Positions 49,899-62,379 of a stretch of 64,000 bases of DNA are shown here, piece after piece. This stretch comes from Lasioglossum baleicum. Lineage: Eukaryota; Arthropoda; Insecta; Hymenoptera; Halictidae. Position 1 is the first letter of the stretch; the number at the start of each line of letters is the position of its first letter. The notes beneath the pieces were generated by a model that had not been told where the DNA came from, searched no databases, and saw nothing but the letters and a program-made list of their open reading frames with translations. The translations under genes and the position numbers were made by a program. The DNA is taken from assembly GCF_051020765.1 (NCBI RefSeq), contig NW_027469084.1, forward strand, positions 868,001-932,000, written 5' to 3'.

Positions 49899-50861
49899 TT
49901 GACGAAACGGCGGTATGCAGGTAATTTAACTTATGCGCATGCATTGCTGCAACTTGTGCTGTATAATTTAGAATTTTTGTTACCGCGCCATCCGATTATT
50001 ATACATGTGGAAATACTCGTACACGCTGCATTGTATTTTCTTCCGCACGCGACAAGGAGGGGACAGAGGCGAGGTCCGGCTAGCGTCTGTCCCATCCCCC
50101 CGTCCCACCCCCCTGGTCGACCCGCATAAATCTTGAAAATATGATAAAATAAACGCTAAAATCTATAAATGAAAACGTGTATAGATAAAATAGATCAAAT
50201 AAAAGTCTATAAATAAATAAATAATAATAAGTAAATAAATACAATGGACAAACCACAACAAACACAAGAAGGGGGTGGCAAAATAAAGGGGAATAAAAGA
50301 TAAAGATGAACTTTATAATATAGAATATAAAATATATATAGAATAAAATGAAATATTATAAAATAAAAGGAGGGGGGTCGACCGGCAGGTCGCATCTTTG
50401 TAGAGGGGAGGGATTATTGCTCCACCTCGCCCCCCGCGACCTGCCCACCTCGGGGGCGCCTTAACGGCCAGCCCCCCTTGGCGGCGGTGGAAGTCCTAAG
50501 TAGTCCCACCGCCGCCATTACGTCTGCAGCCCCTTACCGGGAGGCCGTCGGCCTCGTCGGGGTTGCCCCGCCGATGCTAGCCTCCTGGCCGAGAGTGGTC
50601 GGCTTCCCTCTCCCTCTCCGCTGCCTCCTTCTGCGTTATCACAATCTCGCAGAAGGAGGCAAACGCTGCTCTTGACCTCTCGCTGCCGATCATGTGGTCG
50701 ACCACGACCGACAACGAGAGGTCCATCCCAATAACGCCCCTTAGGACTCTGCGCGGCGCCGACCACGCAGGACATTCTCCCAGCGTATGCCGCGCAGTGT
50801 CCTGGGCCTCCTCGCAGTGGTGGCACTGCGATCCTCCCAGTGCCAGTTATGAACACACAGT
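49899..50861. repeat. Unit 52 (B/b, 963 bp)
   Basis: 'gggggtggc' G run and 'gaagtcctaag' hairpin loop variants. Relic 50577-50846 (-) frameshifted, DTARHT. Confidence 0.95.
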
Positions 50862-51823
50862 TTGACGAAACGGCGGTATGCAGGTAATTTAACTTATGCG
50901 CATGCATTGCTGCAACTTGTGCTGTATAATTTAGAATTTTTGTTACCGCGCCATCCGATTATTATACATGTGGAAATACTCGTACACGCTGCATTGTATT
51001 TTCTTCCGCACGCGACAAGGAGGGGACAGAGGCGAGGTCCGGCTAGCGTCTGTCCCATCCCCCCGTCCCACCCCCCTGGTCGACCCGCATAAATCTTGAA
51101 AATATGATAAAATAAACTATAAAATCTATAAATGAAAACGTGTATAGATAAAATAGATCAAATAAAAGTCTATAAATAAATAAATAATAATAAGTAAATA
51201 AATACAATGGACAAACCACAACAAACACAAGAAGGGGGGGCAAAATAAAGGGGAATAAAAGATAAAGATGAACTTTATAATATAGAATATAAAATATATA
51301 TAGAATAAAATGAAATATTATAAAATAAAAGGAGGGGGGTCGACCGGCAGGTCGCATCTTTGTAGAGGGGAGGGATTATTGCTCCACCTCGCCCCCCGCG
51401 ACCTGCCCACCTCGGGGGCGCCTTAACGGCCAGCCCCCCTTGGCGGCGGTGGAAGTACTAAGTAGTCCCACCGCCGCCATTACGTCTGCAGCCCCTTACC
51501 AGGAGGCCGTCGGCCTCGTCGGGGTTGCCCCGCCGATGCTAGCCTCCTGGCCGAGAGTGGTCGGCTTCCCTCTCCCTCTCCGCTGCCTCCTTCTGCGTTA
51601 TCACAATCTCGCAGAAGGAGGCAAACGCTGCTCTTGACCTCTCACTGCCGATCATGTGGTCCACCACGACCGACAACGAGAGGTCCATCCCAATAACGCC
51701 CCTTAGGACTCTGCGCGGCGCCGACCACGCAGGACATTCTCCCAGCGTATGCCGCGCAGAGTCCTGGGCCTCCTCGCAGTGGTGGCACTGCGATCCTCCC
51801 AGTGCCAGTTATGAACACACAGT
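50862..51823. repeat. Unit 53 (B/b, 962 bp)
   Basis: Relic 51539-51808 (-) frameshifted, ARHT. Copy of unit 49. Confidence 0.95.
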
Positions 51824-52799
51824 TTGACGAAACGGCGGTATGCAGGTAATTTAACTTATGCGCATGCATTGCTGCAACTTGTGCTGTATAATTTAGAATT
51901 TTTGTTACCGCGCCATCCGATTATTATACATGTGGAAATACTCGTACACGCTGCATTGTATTTTCTTCCGCACGCGACAAGGAGGGGACAGAGGCGAGGT
52001 CCGGCTAGCGTCTGTCCCATCCTTCCGTCCCATCCTTCCGTCCCACCCCCCTGGTCGACCCGCATAAATCTTGAAAATATGATAAAATAAACTATAAAAT
52101 CTATAAATGAAAACGTGTATAGATAAAATAGATCAAATAAAAGTCTATAAATAAATAAATAATAATAAGTAAATAAATACAATGGACAAACCACAACAAA
52201 CACAAGAAGGGGGGGCAAAATAAAGGGGAATAAAAGATAAAGATGAACTTTATAATATAGAATATAAAATATATATAGAATAAAATGAAATATTATAAAA
52301 TAAAAGGAGGGGGGTCGACCGGCAGGTCGCATCTTTGTAGAGGGGAGGGATTATTGCTCCACCTCGCCCCCCGCGACCTGCCCACCTCGGGGGCGCCTTA
52401 ACGGCCAGCCCCCCTTGGCGGCGGTGGAAGTACTAAGTAGTCCCACCGCCGCCATTACGTCTGCAGCCCCTTACCGGGGGACCATCGGCCTCGTCGGGGT
52501 TGCCCCGCCGATGCTAGCCTCCTGGCGGAGAGGGGGTCGGCTTGCCTCTCCCTCTCCGCTGCCTCCTTCTGCGTTATCACAATCTCGCAGAAGGAGGCAA
52601 ACGCTGCTCTTGACCTCTCGCTGCCGATCATGTGATCGACCACGACCGACAACGAGAGGTCCATCCCAATAACGCCCCTTAGGACTCTGCGCGGCGCCGA
52701 CCACGCAGGACATTCTCCCAGCGTATGCCGCGCAGAGTCCTGGGCCTCCTCGCAGTGGTGGCACTGCGATCCTCCCAGTGCCAGTTATGAACACACAGT
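51824..52799. repeat. Unit 54 (B/b, 976 bp)
   Basis: Copy of unit 50 with a 13-bp tandem duplication in the C-rich tract. Relic 52455-52784 (-) intact, ARHT. Confidence 0.95.
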
Positions 52800-53750
52800 T
52801 TGACGAAACGGCGGTATGCAGGTAATTTAACTTATGCGCATGCATTGCTGCAACTTGTGCTGTATAATTTAGAATTTTTGTTACCGCGCCATCCGATTTT
52901 TATACATGTGCAAATACCCGTACTCGCAGCATTGTATTTTCTTCCGCACGCGACAAGAAGGGGACAGAGGCGAGTTCCGGCTAGCGTCTGTCCCCTCCCC
53001 TGGTCCACCCGCATAAAACTTAAAAATAAGATAAAATAGAAGATAAAATCAATAAATGAAAACGTGTATAGATAAAATAGATCAAATAAAAGTCAATAAA
53101 TAAACAAATAATAATAAGTAAATAAATACAATGGACAAACCACAACAAACATAAGAAGGGGGGGGGGGAAATAAAGGGGAATAAAAGATAAAGATGAAAT
53201 TTATAATATAGAATATAAAATGTATATAGAATAAAATGAAATATTATAAAATAAAAGGAGGGGGGTCGACCGGCAGGTCGCATCTTTGTAGAGGGGGGGG
53301 GATTATTGCTCCACCTCGCCCCCCGCGACCTGCCCACCACGGGGGCGCCTTAACGGTCAGCCCCCCTTGGCGGCGGTGGAAGTACTAAGTATTCCCACCG
53401 CCGCCATTACGTCTGCGGCCCCTTACCGGGGGGCCGTCGGCCTCGTCGGGGTTGCCCCGCCGATGCTAGCCTCCTGGCCGAGAGTGGTCGGCTTCCCTCT
53501 CCCTCTCCGCTGCCTCCTTCTGCGTTATCACAATCTCGCAGAAGGAGGCAAACGCTGCTCTTGACCTCTCGCTGCCGATCATGTGGTCGACCACGACCGA
53601 CAACGAGAGGTCCATCCCAATAACGCCCCTTAGGACTCTGCGCGGCGCCGACCACGCAGGACATTCTCCCAGCGTATGCCGCGCAGTGTCCTGGGCCTCC
53701 TCGCAGTGGTGGCACTGCGATCCTCCCAGTGCCAGTTATGAACACACAGT
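52800..53750. repeat. Unit 55 (C/a, 951 bp)
   Basis: Relic 53466-53735 (-) frameshifted, DTARHT. Copy of unit 51 with a shorter G-rich loop. Confidence 0.95.
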
Positions 53751-54713
53751 TTGACGAAACGGCGGTATGCAGGTAATTTAACTTATGCGCATGCATTGCT
53801 GCAACTTGTGCTGTATAATTTAGAATTTTTGTTACCGCGCCATCCGATTATTATACATGTGGAAATACTCGTACACGCTGCATTGTATTTTCTTCCGCAC
53901 GCGACAAGGAGGGGACAGAGGCGAGGTCCGGCTAGCGTCTGTCCCATCCCCCCGTCCCACCCCCCTGGTCGACCCGCATAAATCTTGAAAATATGATAAA
54001 ATAAACGCTAAAATCTATAAATGAAAACGTGTATAGATAAAATAGATCAAATAAAAGTCTATAAATAAATAAATAATAATAAGTAAATAAATACAATGGA
54101 CAAACCACAACAAACACAAGAAGGGGGTGGCAAAATAAAGGGGAATAAAAGATAAAGATGAACTTTATAATATAGAATATAAAATATATATAGAATAAAA
54201 TGAAATATTATAAAATAAAAGGAGGGGGGTCGACCGGCAGGTCGCATCTTTGTAGAGGGGAGGGATTATTGCTCCACCTCGCCCCCCGCGACCTGCCCAC
54301 CTCGGGGGCGCCTTAACGGCCAGCCCCCCTTGGCGGCGGTGGAAGTCCTAAGTAGTCCCACCGCCGCCATTACGTCTGCAGCCCCTTACCGGGAGGCCGT
54401 CGGCCTCGTCGGGGTTGCCCCGCCGATGCTAGCCTCCTGGCCGAGAGTGGTCGGCTTCCCTCTCCCTCTCCGCTGCCTCCTTCTGCGTTATCACAATCTC
54501 GCAGAAGGAGGCAAACGCTGCTCTTGACCTCTCACTGCCGATCATGTGGTCCACCACGACCGACAACGAGAGGTCCATCCCAATAACGCCCCTTAGGACT
54601 CTGCGCGGCGCCGACCACGCAGGACATTCTCCCAGCGTATGCCGCGCAGAGTCCTGGGCCTCCTCGCAGTGGTGGCACTGCGATCCTCCCAGTGCCAGTT
54701 ATGAACACACAGT
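53751..54713. repeat. Unit 56 (B/b, 963 bp)
   Basis: Left part copies unit 52 ('gggggtggc', 'gaagtcctaag'); right part switches. Relic 54429-54698 (-) frameshifted, ARHT. Confidence 0.95.
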
Positions 54714-55672
54714 TTGACGAAACGGCGGTATGCAGGTAATTTAACTTATGCGCATGCATTGCTGCAACTTGTGCTGTATAATTTAGAATTTTTGTTACCG
54801 CGCCATCCGATTATTATACATGTGGAAATACTCGTACACGCAGCATTGTATTTTCTTCCGCACGCGACAAGGAGGGGACAGAGGCGAGGTCCGGCTAGCG
54901 TCTGTCCCCTCCCCCCGTCCCACCCCCCTGGTCGGCCCGCATAAAACTTAAAAATATGATAAAATAGAAGATAAAATCAATAAATGAAAACGTGTATAGA
55001 TAAAATAGAAGTCAATAAATAAATAAATAATAATAAGTAAATAAATACAATCGACAAACCACAACAAACATAAGAAGAGGGGGGCAAAATAAAGGGGAAT
55101 AAAAGATAAAGATGAAATTTATAATATAGAATATGAAATATATATAGAATAAAATGAAATATTATAAAATAAAAGGAGGGGGGTCGACCGGCAGGTCGCA
55201 TCTTTGTAGAGGGGGGGAGGGGATTATTGCTCCACCTCGCCCGCCGCGACCTGCCCACCTCGGGGGCGCCTTAACAGCCAGCCCCCCTTGGCGGCGGTGG
55301 AAGTACTAAGTATTCCCACCGCCGCCATTACGTCTGCGGCCCCTTACCGGGGGACCATCGGCCTCGTCGGGGTTGCCCCGCCGATGCTAGCCTCCTGGCG
55401 GAGAGGGGGTCGGCTTCCCTCTCCCTCTCCGCTGCCTCCTTCTGCGTTATCACAATCTCGCAGAAGGAGGCAAACGCTGCTCTTGACCTCTCGCTGCCGA
55501 TCATGTGGTCGACCACGACCGACAACGAGAGGTCCATCCCAATAACGCCCCTTAGGACTCTGCGCGGCGCCGACCACGCAGGACATTCTCCCAGCGTATG
55601 CCGCGCAGAGTCCTGGGCCTCCTCGCAGTGGTGGCACTGCGATCCTCCCAGTGCCAGTTATGAACACACAGT
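54714..55672. repeat. Unit 57 (hybrid B/a, 959 bp)
   Basis: B-type 5' segment joined to an A-type AT tract. Relic 55328-55657 (-) intact, ARHT. Confidence 0.95.
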
Positions 55673-56625
55673 TTGACGAAACGGCGGTATGCAGGTAATT
55701 TAACTTATGCGCATGCATTGCTGCAACTTGTGCTGTATAATTTAGAATTTTTGTTACCGCGCCATCCGATTTTTATACATGTGCAAATACCCGTACTCGC
55801 AGCATTGTATTTTCTTCCGCACGCGACAAGAAGGGGACAGAGGCGAGTTCCGGCTAGCGTCTGTCCCCTCCCCTGGTCCACCCGCATAAAACTTAAAAAT
55901 AAGATAAAATAGAAGATAAAATCAATAAATGAAAACGTGTATAGATAAAATAGATCAAATAAAAGTCAATAAATAAACAAATAATAATAAGTAAATAAAT
56001 ACAATGGACAAACCACAACAAACATAAGAAGGGGGGGGGGGGAAATAAAGGGGAATAAAAGATAAAGATGAAATTTATAATATAGAATATAAAATGTATA
56101 TAGAATAAAATGAAATATTATAAAATAAAAGGAGGGGGGTCGACCGGCAGGTCGCATCTTTGTAGAGGGGGGGGGGATTATTGCTCCACCTCGCCCCCCG
56201 CGACCTGCCCACCACGGGGGCGCCTTAACGGCCAGCCCCCCTTGGCGGCGGTGGAAGTACTAAGTATTCCCACCGCCGCCATTACGTCTGCGGCCCCTTA
56301 CCGGGGGGCCGTCGGCCTCGTCGGGGTTGCCCCGCCGATGCTAGCCTCCTGGCCGAGAGTGGTCGGCTTCCCTCTCCCTCTCCGCTGCCTCCTTCTGCGT
56401 TATCACAATCTCGCAGAAGGAGGCAAACGCTGCTCTTGACCTCTCGCTGCCGATCATGTGGTCGACCACGACCGACAACGAGAGGTCCATCCCAATAACG
56501 CCCCTTAGGACTCTGCGCGGCGCCGACCACGCAGGACATTCTCCCAGCGTATGCCGCGCAGTGTCCTGGGCCTCCTCGCAGTGGTGGCACTGCGATCCTC
56601 CCAGTGCCAGTTATGAACACACAGT
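55673..56625. repeat. Unit 58 (C/a, 953 bp)
   Basis: Longest G run seen (12, near 56031-56042). Relic 56341-56610 (-) frameshifted, DTARHT. Confidence 0.95.
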
Positions 56626-57587
56626 TTGACGAAACGGCGGTATGCAGGTAATTTAACTTATGCGCATGCATTGCTGCAACTTGTGCTGTATAATTTAGAA
56701 TTTTTGTTACCGCGCCATCCGATTATTATACATGTGGAAATACTCGTACACGCTGCATTGTATTTTCTTCCGCACGCGACAAGGAGGGGACAGAGGCGAG
56801 GTCCGGCTAGCGTCTGTCCCATCCCCCCGTCCCACCCCCCTGGTCGACCCGCATAAATCTTGAAAATATGATAAAATAAACGCTAAAATCTATAAATGAA
56901 AACGTGTATAGATAAAATAGATCAAATAAAAGTCTATAAATAAATAAATAATAATAAGTAAATAAATACAATGGACAAACCACAACAAACACAAGAAGGG
57001 GGGGCAAAATAAAGGGGAATAAAAGATAAAGATGAACTTTATAATATAGAATATAAAATATATATAGAATAAAATGAAATATTATAAAATAAAAGGAGGG
57101 GGGTCGACCGGCAGGTCGCATCTTTGTAGAGGGGAGGGATTATTGCTCCACCTCGCCCCCCGCGACCTGCCCACCTCGGGGGCGCCTTAACGGCCAGCCC
57201 CCCTTGGCGGCGGTGGAAGTCCTAAGTAGTCCCACCGCCGCCATTACGTCTGCAGCCCCTTACCGGGAGGCCGTCGGCCTCGTCGGGGTTGCCCCGCCGA
57301 TGCTAGCCTCCTGGCCGAGAGTGGTCGGCTTCCCTCTCCCTCTCCGCTGCCTCCTTCTGCGTTATCACAATCTCGCAGAAGGAGGCAAACGCTGCTCTTG
57401 ACCTCTCACTGCCGATCATGTGGTCCACCACGACCGACAACGAGAGGTCCATCCCAATAACGCCCCTTAGGACTCTGCGCGGCGCCGACCACGCAGGACA
57501 TTCTCCCAGCGTATGCCGCGCAGAGTCCTGGGCCTCCTCGCAGTGGTGGCACTGCGATCCTCCCAGTGCCAGTTATGAACACACAGT
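56626..57587. repeat. Unit 59 (B/b, 962 bp)
   Basis: 'gaagtcctaag' loop. Relic 57303-57572 (-) frameshifted, ARHT. Like unit 56. Confidence 0.95.
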
Positions 57588-58556
57588 TTGACGAAACGGC
57601 GGTATGCAGGTAATTTAACTTATGCGCATGCATTGCTGCAACTTGTGCTGTATAATTTAGAATTTTTGTTACCGCGCCATCCGATTATTGTACATGTGGA
57701 AATACTCGTACACGCAGCATTGTATTTTCTTCCGCACGCGACAAGGAGGGGACAGAGGCGAGGTCCGGCTAGCGTCTGTCCCCTCCCCCCGTCCCACCCC
57801 CCTGGTCGGCCCGCATAAAACTTAAAAATATGATAAAATAAACGATAAAATCTATAAATGAAAACGTCTATAGATAAAATAGATAAAATAAAAGTCAATA
57901 AATAAATAAATAATAATAAGTAAATAAATACAATGGACAAACCACAACAAACATAAGAAGGGGGGGGCAAAATAAAGGGGAATAAAAGATAAAGATGAAA
58001 TTTATAATATAGAATATGAAATATATATAGAATAAAATGAAATATTATAAAATAAAAGGAGGGGGGTCGACCGGCAGGTCGCATCTTTGTAGAGGGGGGG
58101 GAGGGGATTATTGCTCCACCTCGCCCGCCGCGACCTGCCCACCTCGGGGGCGCCTTAACAGCCAGCCCCCCTTGGCGGCGGTGGAAGTACTAAGTATTCC
58201 CACCGCCGCCATTACGTCTGCGGCCCCTTACCGGGGGACCATCGGCCTCGTCGGGGTTGCCCCGCCGATGCTAGCCTCCTGGCGGAGAGGGGGTCGGCTT
58301 CCCTCTCCCTCTCCGCTGCCTCCTTCTGCGTTATCACAATCTCGCAGAAGGAGGCAAACGCTGCTCTTGACCTCTCGCTGCCGATCATGTGGTCGACCAC
58401 GACCGACAACGAGAGGTCCATCCCAATAACGCCCCTTAGGACTCTGCGCGGCGCCGACCACGCAGGACATTCTCCCAGCGTATGCCGCGCAGAGTCCTGG
58501 GCCTCCTCGCAGTGGTGGCACTGCGATCCTCCCAGTGCCAGTTATGAACACACAGT
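57588..58556. repeat. Unit 60 (hybrid B/a, 969 bp)
   Basis: B 5' segment with an A-type AT tract. Relic 58212-58541 (-) intact, ARHT. Right half like unit 57. Confidence 0.95.
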
Positions 58557-59506
58557 TTGACGAAACGGCGGTATGCAGGTAATTTAACTTATGCGCATGC
58601 ATTGCTGCAACTTGTGCTGTATAATTTAGAATTTTTGTTACCGCGCCATCCGATTTTTATACATGTGCAAATACCCGTACTCGCAGCATTGTATTTTCTT
58701 CCGCACGCGACAAGAAGGGGACAGAGGCGAGTTCCGGCTAGCGTCTGTCCCCTCCCCTGGTCCACCCGCATAAAACTTAAAAATAAGATAAAATAGAAGA
58801 TAAAATCAATAAATGAAAACGTGTATAGATAAAATAGATCAAATAAAAGTCAATAAATAAACAAATAATAATAAGTAAATAAATACAATGGACAAACCAC
58901 AACAAACATAAGAAGGGGGGGGGGAAATAAAGGGGAATAAAAGATAAAGATGAAATTTATAATATAGAATATAAAATGTATATAGAATAAAATGAAATAT
59001 TATAAAATAAAAGGAGGGGGGTCGACCGGCAGGTCGCATCTTTGTAGAGGGGGGGGGATTATTGCTCCACCTCGCCCCGCGCGACCTGCCCACCACGGGG
59101 GCGCCTTAACGGCCAGCCCCCCTTGGCGGCGGTGGAAGTACTAAGTATTCCCACCGCCGCCATTACGTCTGCGGCCCCTTACCGGGGGGCCGTCGGCCTC
59201 GTCGGGGTTGCCCCGCCGATGCTAGCCTCCTGGCCGAGAGTGGTCGGCTTCCCTCTCCCTCTCCGCTGCCTCCTTCTGCGTTATCACAATCTCGCAGAAG
59301 GAGGCAAACGCTGCTCTTGACCTCTCGCTGCCGATCATGTGGTCGACCACGACCGACAACGAGAGGTCCATCCCAATAACGCCCCTTAGGACTCTGCGCG
59401 GCGCCGACCACGCAGGACATTCTCCCAGCGTATGCCGCGCAGTGTCCTGGGCCTCCTCGCAGTGGTGGCACTGCGATCCTCCCAGTGCCAGTTATGAACA
59501 CACAGT
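58557..59506. repeat. Unit 61 (C/a, 950 bp)
   Basis: Relic 59222-59491 (-) frameshifted, DTARHT. 'cgccccgcgcg' variant. Confidence 0.95.
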
Positions 59507-60455
59507 TTGACGAAACGGCGGTATGCAGGTAATTTAACTTATGCGCATGCATTGCTGCAACTTGTGCTGTATAATTTAGAATTTTTGTTACCGCGCCATC
59601 CGATTATTATACATGTGCAAATACCCGTACTCGCAGCATTGTATTTTCTTCCGCACGCGACAAGAAGGGGACAGAGGCGAGTTCCGGCTAGCGTCTGTCC
59701 CCTCCCCTGGTCCACCCGCATAAAACTTAAAAATAAGATAAAATAGAAGATAAAATCAATAAATGAAAACGTGTATAGATAAAATAGATCAAATAAAAGT
59801 CAATAAATAAACAAATAATAATAAGTAAATAAATACAATGGACAAACCACAACAAACATAAGAAGGGGGGGGGGAAAATAAAGGGGAATAAAAGATAAAG
59901 ATGAAATTTATAATATAGAATATAAAATGTATATAGAATAAAATGAAATATTATAAAATAAAAGGAGGGGGGTCGACCGGCAGGTCGCATCTTTGTAGAG
60001 GGGGGGGATTATTGCTCCACCTCGCCCCCCGCGACCTGCCCACCACGGGGGCGCCTTAACGGCCAGCCCCCCTTGGCGGCGGTGGAAGTACTAAGTATTC
60101 CCACCGCCGCCATTACGTCTGCGGCCCCTTACCGGGGGCCGTCGGCCTCGTCGGGGTTGCCCCGCCGATGCTAGCCTCCTGGCCGAGAGTGGTCGGCTTC
60201 CCTCTCCCTCTCCGCTGCCTCCTTCTGCGTTATCACAATCTCGCAGAAGGAGGCAAACGCTGCTCTTGACCTCTCGCTGCCGATCATGTGGTCGACCACG
60301 ACCGACAACGAGAGGTCCATCCCAATAACGCCCCTTAGGACTCTGCGCGGCGCCGACCACGCAGGACATTCTCCCAGCGTATGCCGCGCAGTGTCCTGGG
60401 CCTCCTCGCAGTGGTGGCACTGCGATCCTCCCAGTGCCAGTTATGAACACACAGT
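59507..60455. repeat. Unit 62 (C/a, 949 bp)
   Basis: The 5' end reads 'attattatacatgtgcaaat', a B-to-C switch within a few bases. Relic 60171-60440 (-) frameshifted, DTARHT. Right half like unit 47 ('accgggggccg'). Confidence 0.95.
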
Positions 60456-61417
60456 TTGACGAAACGGCGGTATGCAGGTAATTTAACTTATGCGCATGCA
60501 TTGCTGCAACTTGTGCTGTATAATTTAGAATTTTTGTTACCGCGCCATCCGATTATTATACATGTGGAAATACTCGTACACGCTGCATTGTATTTTCTTC
60601 CGCACGCGACAAGGAGGGGACAGAGGCGAGGTCCGGCTAGCGTCTGTCCCATCCCCCCGTCCCACCCCCCTGGACGACCCGCATAAATCTTGAAAATATG
60701 ATAAAATAAACGCTAAAATCTATAAATGAAAACGTGTATAGATAAAATAGATCAAATAAAAGTCTATAAATAAATAAATAATAATAAGTAAATAAATACA
60801 ATGGACAAACCACAACAAACACAAGAAGGGGGGGCAAAATAAAGGGGAATAAAAGATAAAGATGAACTTTATAATATAGAATATAAAATATATATAGAAT
60901 AAAATGAAATATTATAAAATAAAAGGAGGGGGGTCGACCGGCAGGTCGCATCTTTGTAGAGGGGAGGGATTATTGCTCCACCTCGCCCCCCGCGACCTGC
61001 CCATCTCGGGGGCGCCTTAACGGCCAGCCCCCCTTGGCGGCGGTGGAAGTACTAAGTAGTCCCACCGCCGCCATTACGTCTGCAGCCCCTTACCGGGAGG
61101 CCGTCGGCCTCGTCGGGGTTGCCCCGCCGATGCTAGCCTCCTGGCCGAGAGTGGTCGGCTTCCCTCTCCCTCTCCGCTGCCTCCTTCTGCGTTATCACAA
61201 TCTCGCAGAAGGAGGCAAACGCTGCTCTTGACCTCTCACTGCCGATCATGTGGTCCACCACGACCGACAACGAGAGGTCCATCCCAATAACGCCCCTTAG
61301 GACTCTGCGCGGCGCCGACCACGCAGGACATTCTCCCAGCGTATGCCGCGCAGAGTCCTGGGCCTCCTCGCAGTGGTGGCACTGCGATCCTCCCAGTGCC
61401 AGTTATGAACACACAGT
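60456..61417. repeat. Unit 63 (B/b, 962 bp)
   Basis: 'ggacgaccc' and 'aacgctaaaa' variants as units 40, 43 and 46. Relic 61133-61402 (-) frameshifted, ARHT. Confidence 0.95.
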
Positions 61418-62379
61418 TTGACGAAACGGCGGTATGCAGGTAATTTAACTTATGCGCATGCATTGCTGCAACTTGTGCTGTATAATTTAGAATTTTTGTT
61501 ACCGCGCCATCCGATTATTATACATGTGGAAATACTCGTACACGCAGCATTGTATTTTCTTCCGCACGCGACAAGGAGGGGACAGAGGCGAGGTCCGGCT
61601 AGCGTCTGTCCCCTCCCCCCGTCCCACCCCCCTGGTCGGCCCGCATAAAACTTAAAAATATGATAAAATAAACGATAAAATCTATAAATGAAAACGTGTA
61701 TAGATAAAATAGATAAAATAAAAGTCAATAAATAAATAAATAATAATAAGTAAATAAATACAATGGACAAACCACAACAAACATAAGAAGGGGGGGCAAA
61801 ATAAAGGGGAATAAAAGATAAAGATGAAATTTATAATATAGAATATGAAATATATATAGAATAAAATGAAATATTATAAAATAAAAGGAGGGGGGTCGAC
61901 CGGCAGGTCGCATCTTTGTAGAGGGGAGGGATTATTGCTCCACCTCGCCCCCCGCGACCTGCCCACCTCGGGGGCGCCTTAACGGCCAGCCCCCCTTGGC
62001 GGCGGTGGAAGTACTAAGTAGTCCCACCGCCGCCATTACGTCTGCAGCCCCTTACCAGGAGGCCGTCGGCCTCGTCGGGGTTGCCCCGCCGATGCTAGCC
62101 TCCTGGCCGAGAGTGGTCGGCTTCCCTCTCCCTCTCCGCTGCCTCCTTCTGCGTTATCACAATCTCGCAGAAGGAGGCAAACGCTGCTCTTGACCTCTCG
62201 CTGCCGATCATGTGGTCGACCACGACCGACAACGAGAGGTCCATCCCAATAACGCCCCTTAGGACTCTGCGCGGCGCCGACCACGCAGGACATTCTCCCA
62301 GCGTATGCCGCGCAGAGTCCTGGGCCTCCTCGCAGTGGTGGCACTGCGATCCTCCCAGTGCCAGTTATGAACACACAGT
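61418..62379. repeat. Unit 64 (hybrid B/a, 962 bp)
   Basis: B 5' segment with an A-type AT tract. Relic 62095-62364 (-) frameshifted, ARHT. Confidence 0.95.

Larger units (their letters stand above)
47020..54420. repeat. Tetramer higher-order repeat (~3.85 kb x2)
   Basis: Units 49-52 and 53-56 repeat the order B, B ('catccttcc'), C, B ('gggggtggc', 'gaagtcctaag') at a shift of 3,842-3,855 bp. The shift varies because of the 13-bp duplication and G-run indels. Confidence 0.9.
53751..59506. repeat. Trimer higher-order repeat (~2.88 kb x2)
   Basis: Units 56-58 and 59-61 both run B/b, hybrid B/a, C/a at a shift of 2,874-2,884 bp. Confidence 0.85.

Noticed and set aside
51856..52332. Longest open frame in the window (158 codons, - strand), and a similar one of 154 codons at 57620-58084
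   Set aside because: It runs through the AT-rich microsatellite as Phe/Tyr/Ile-rich sequence and segment U, exists only because local indels remove stops, and matches no domain.
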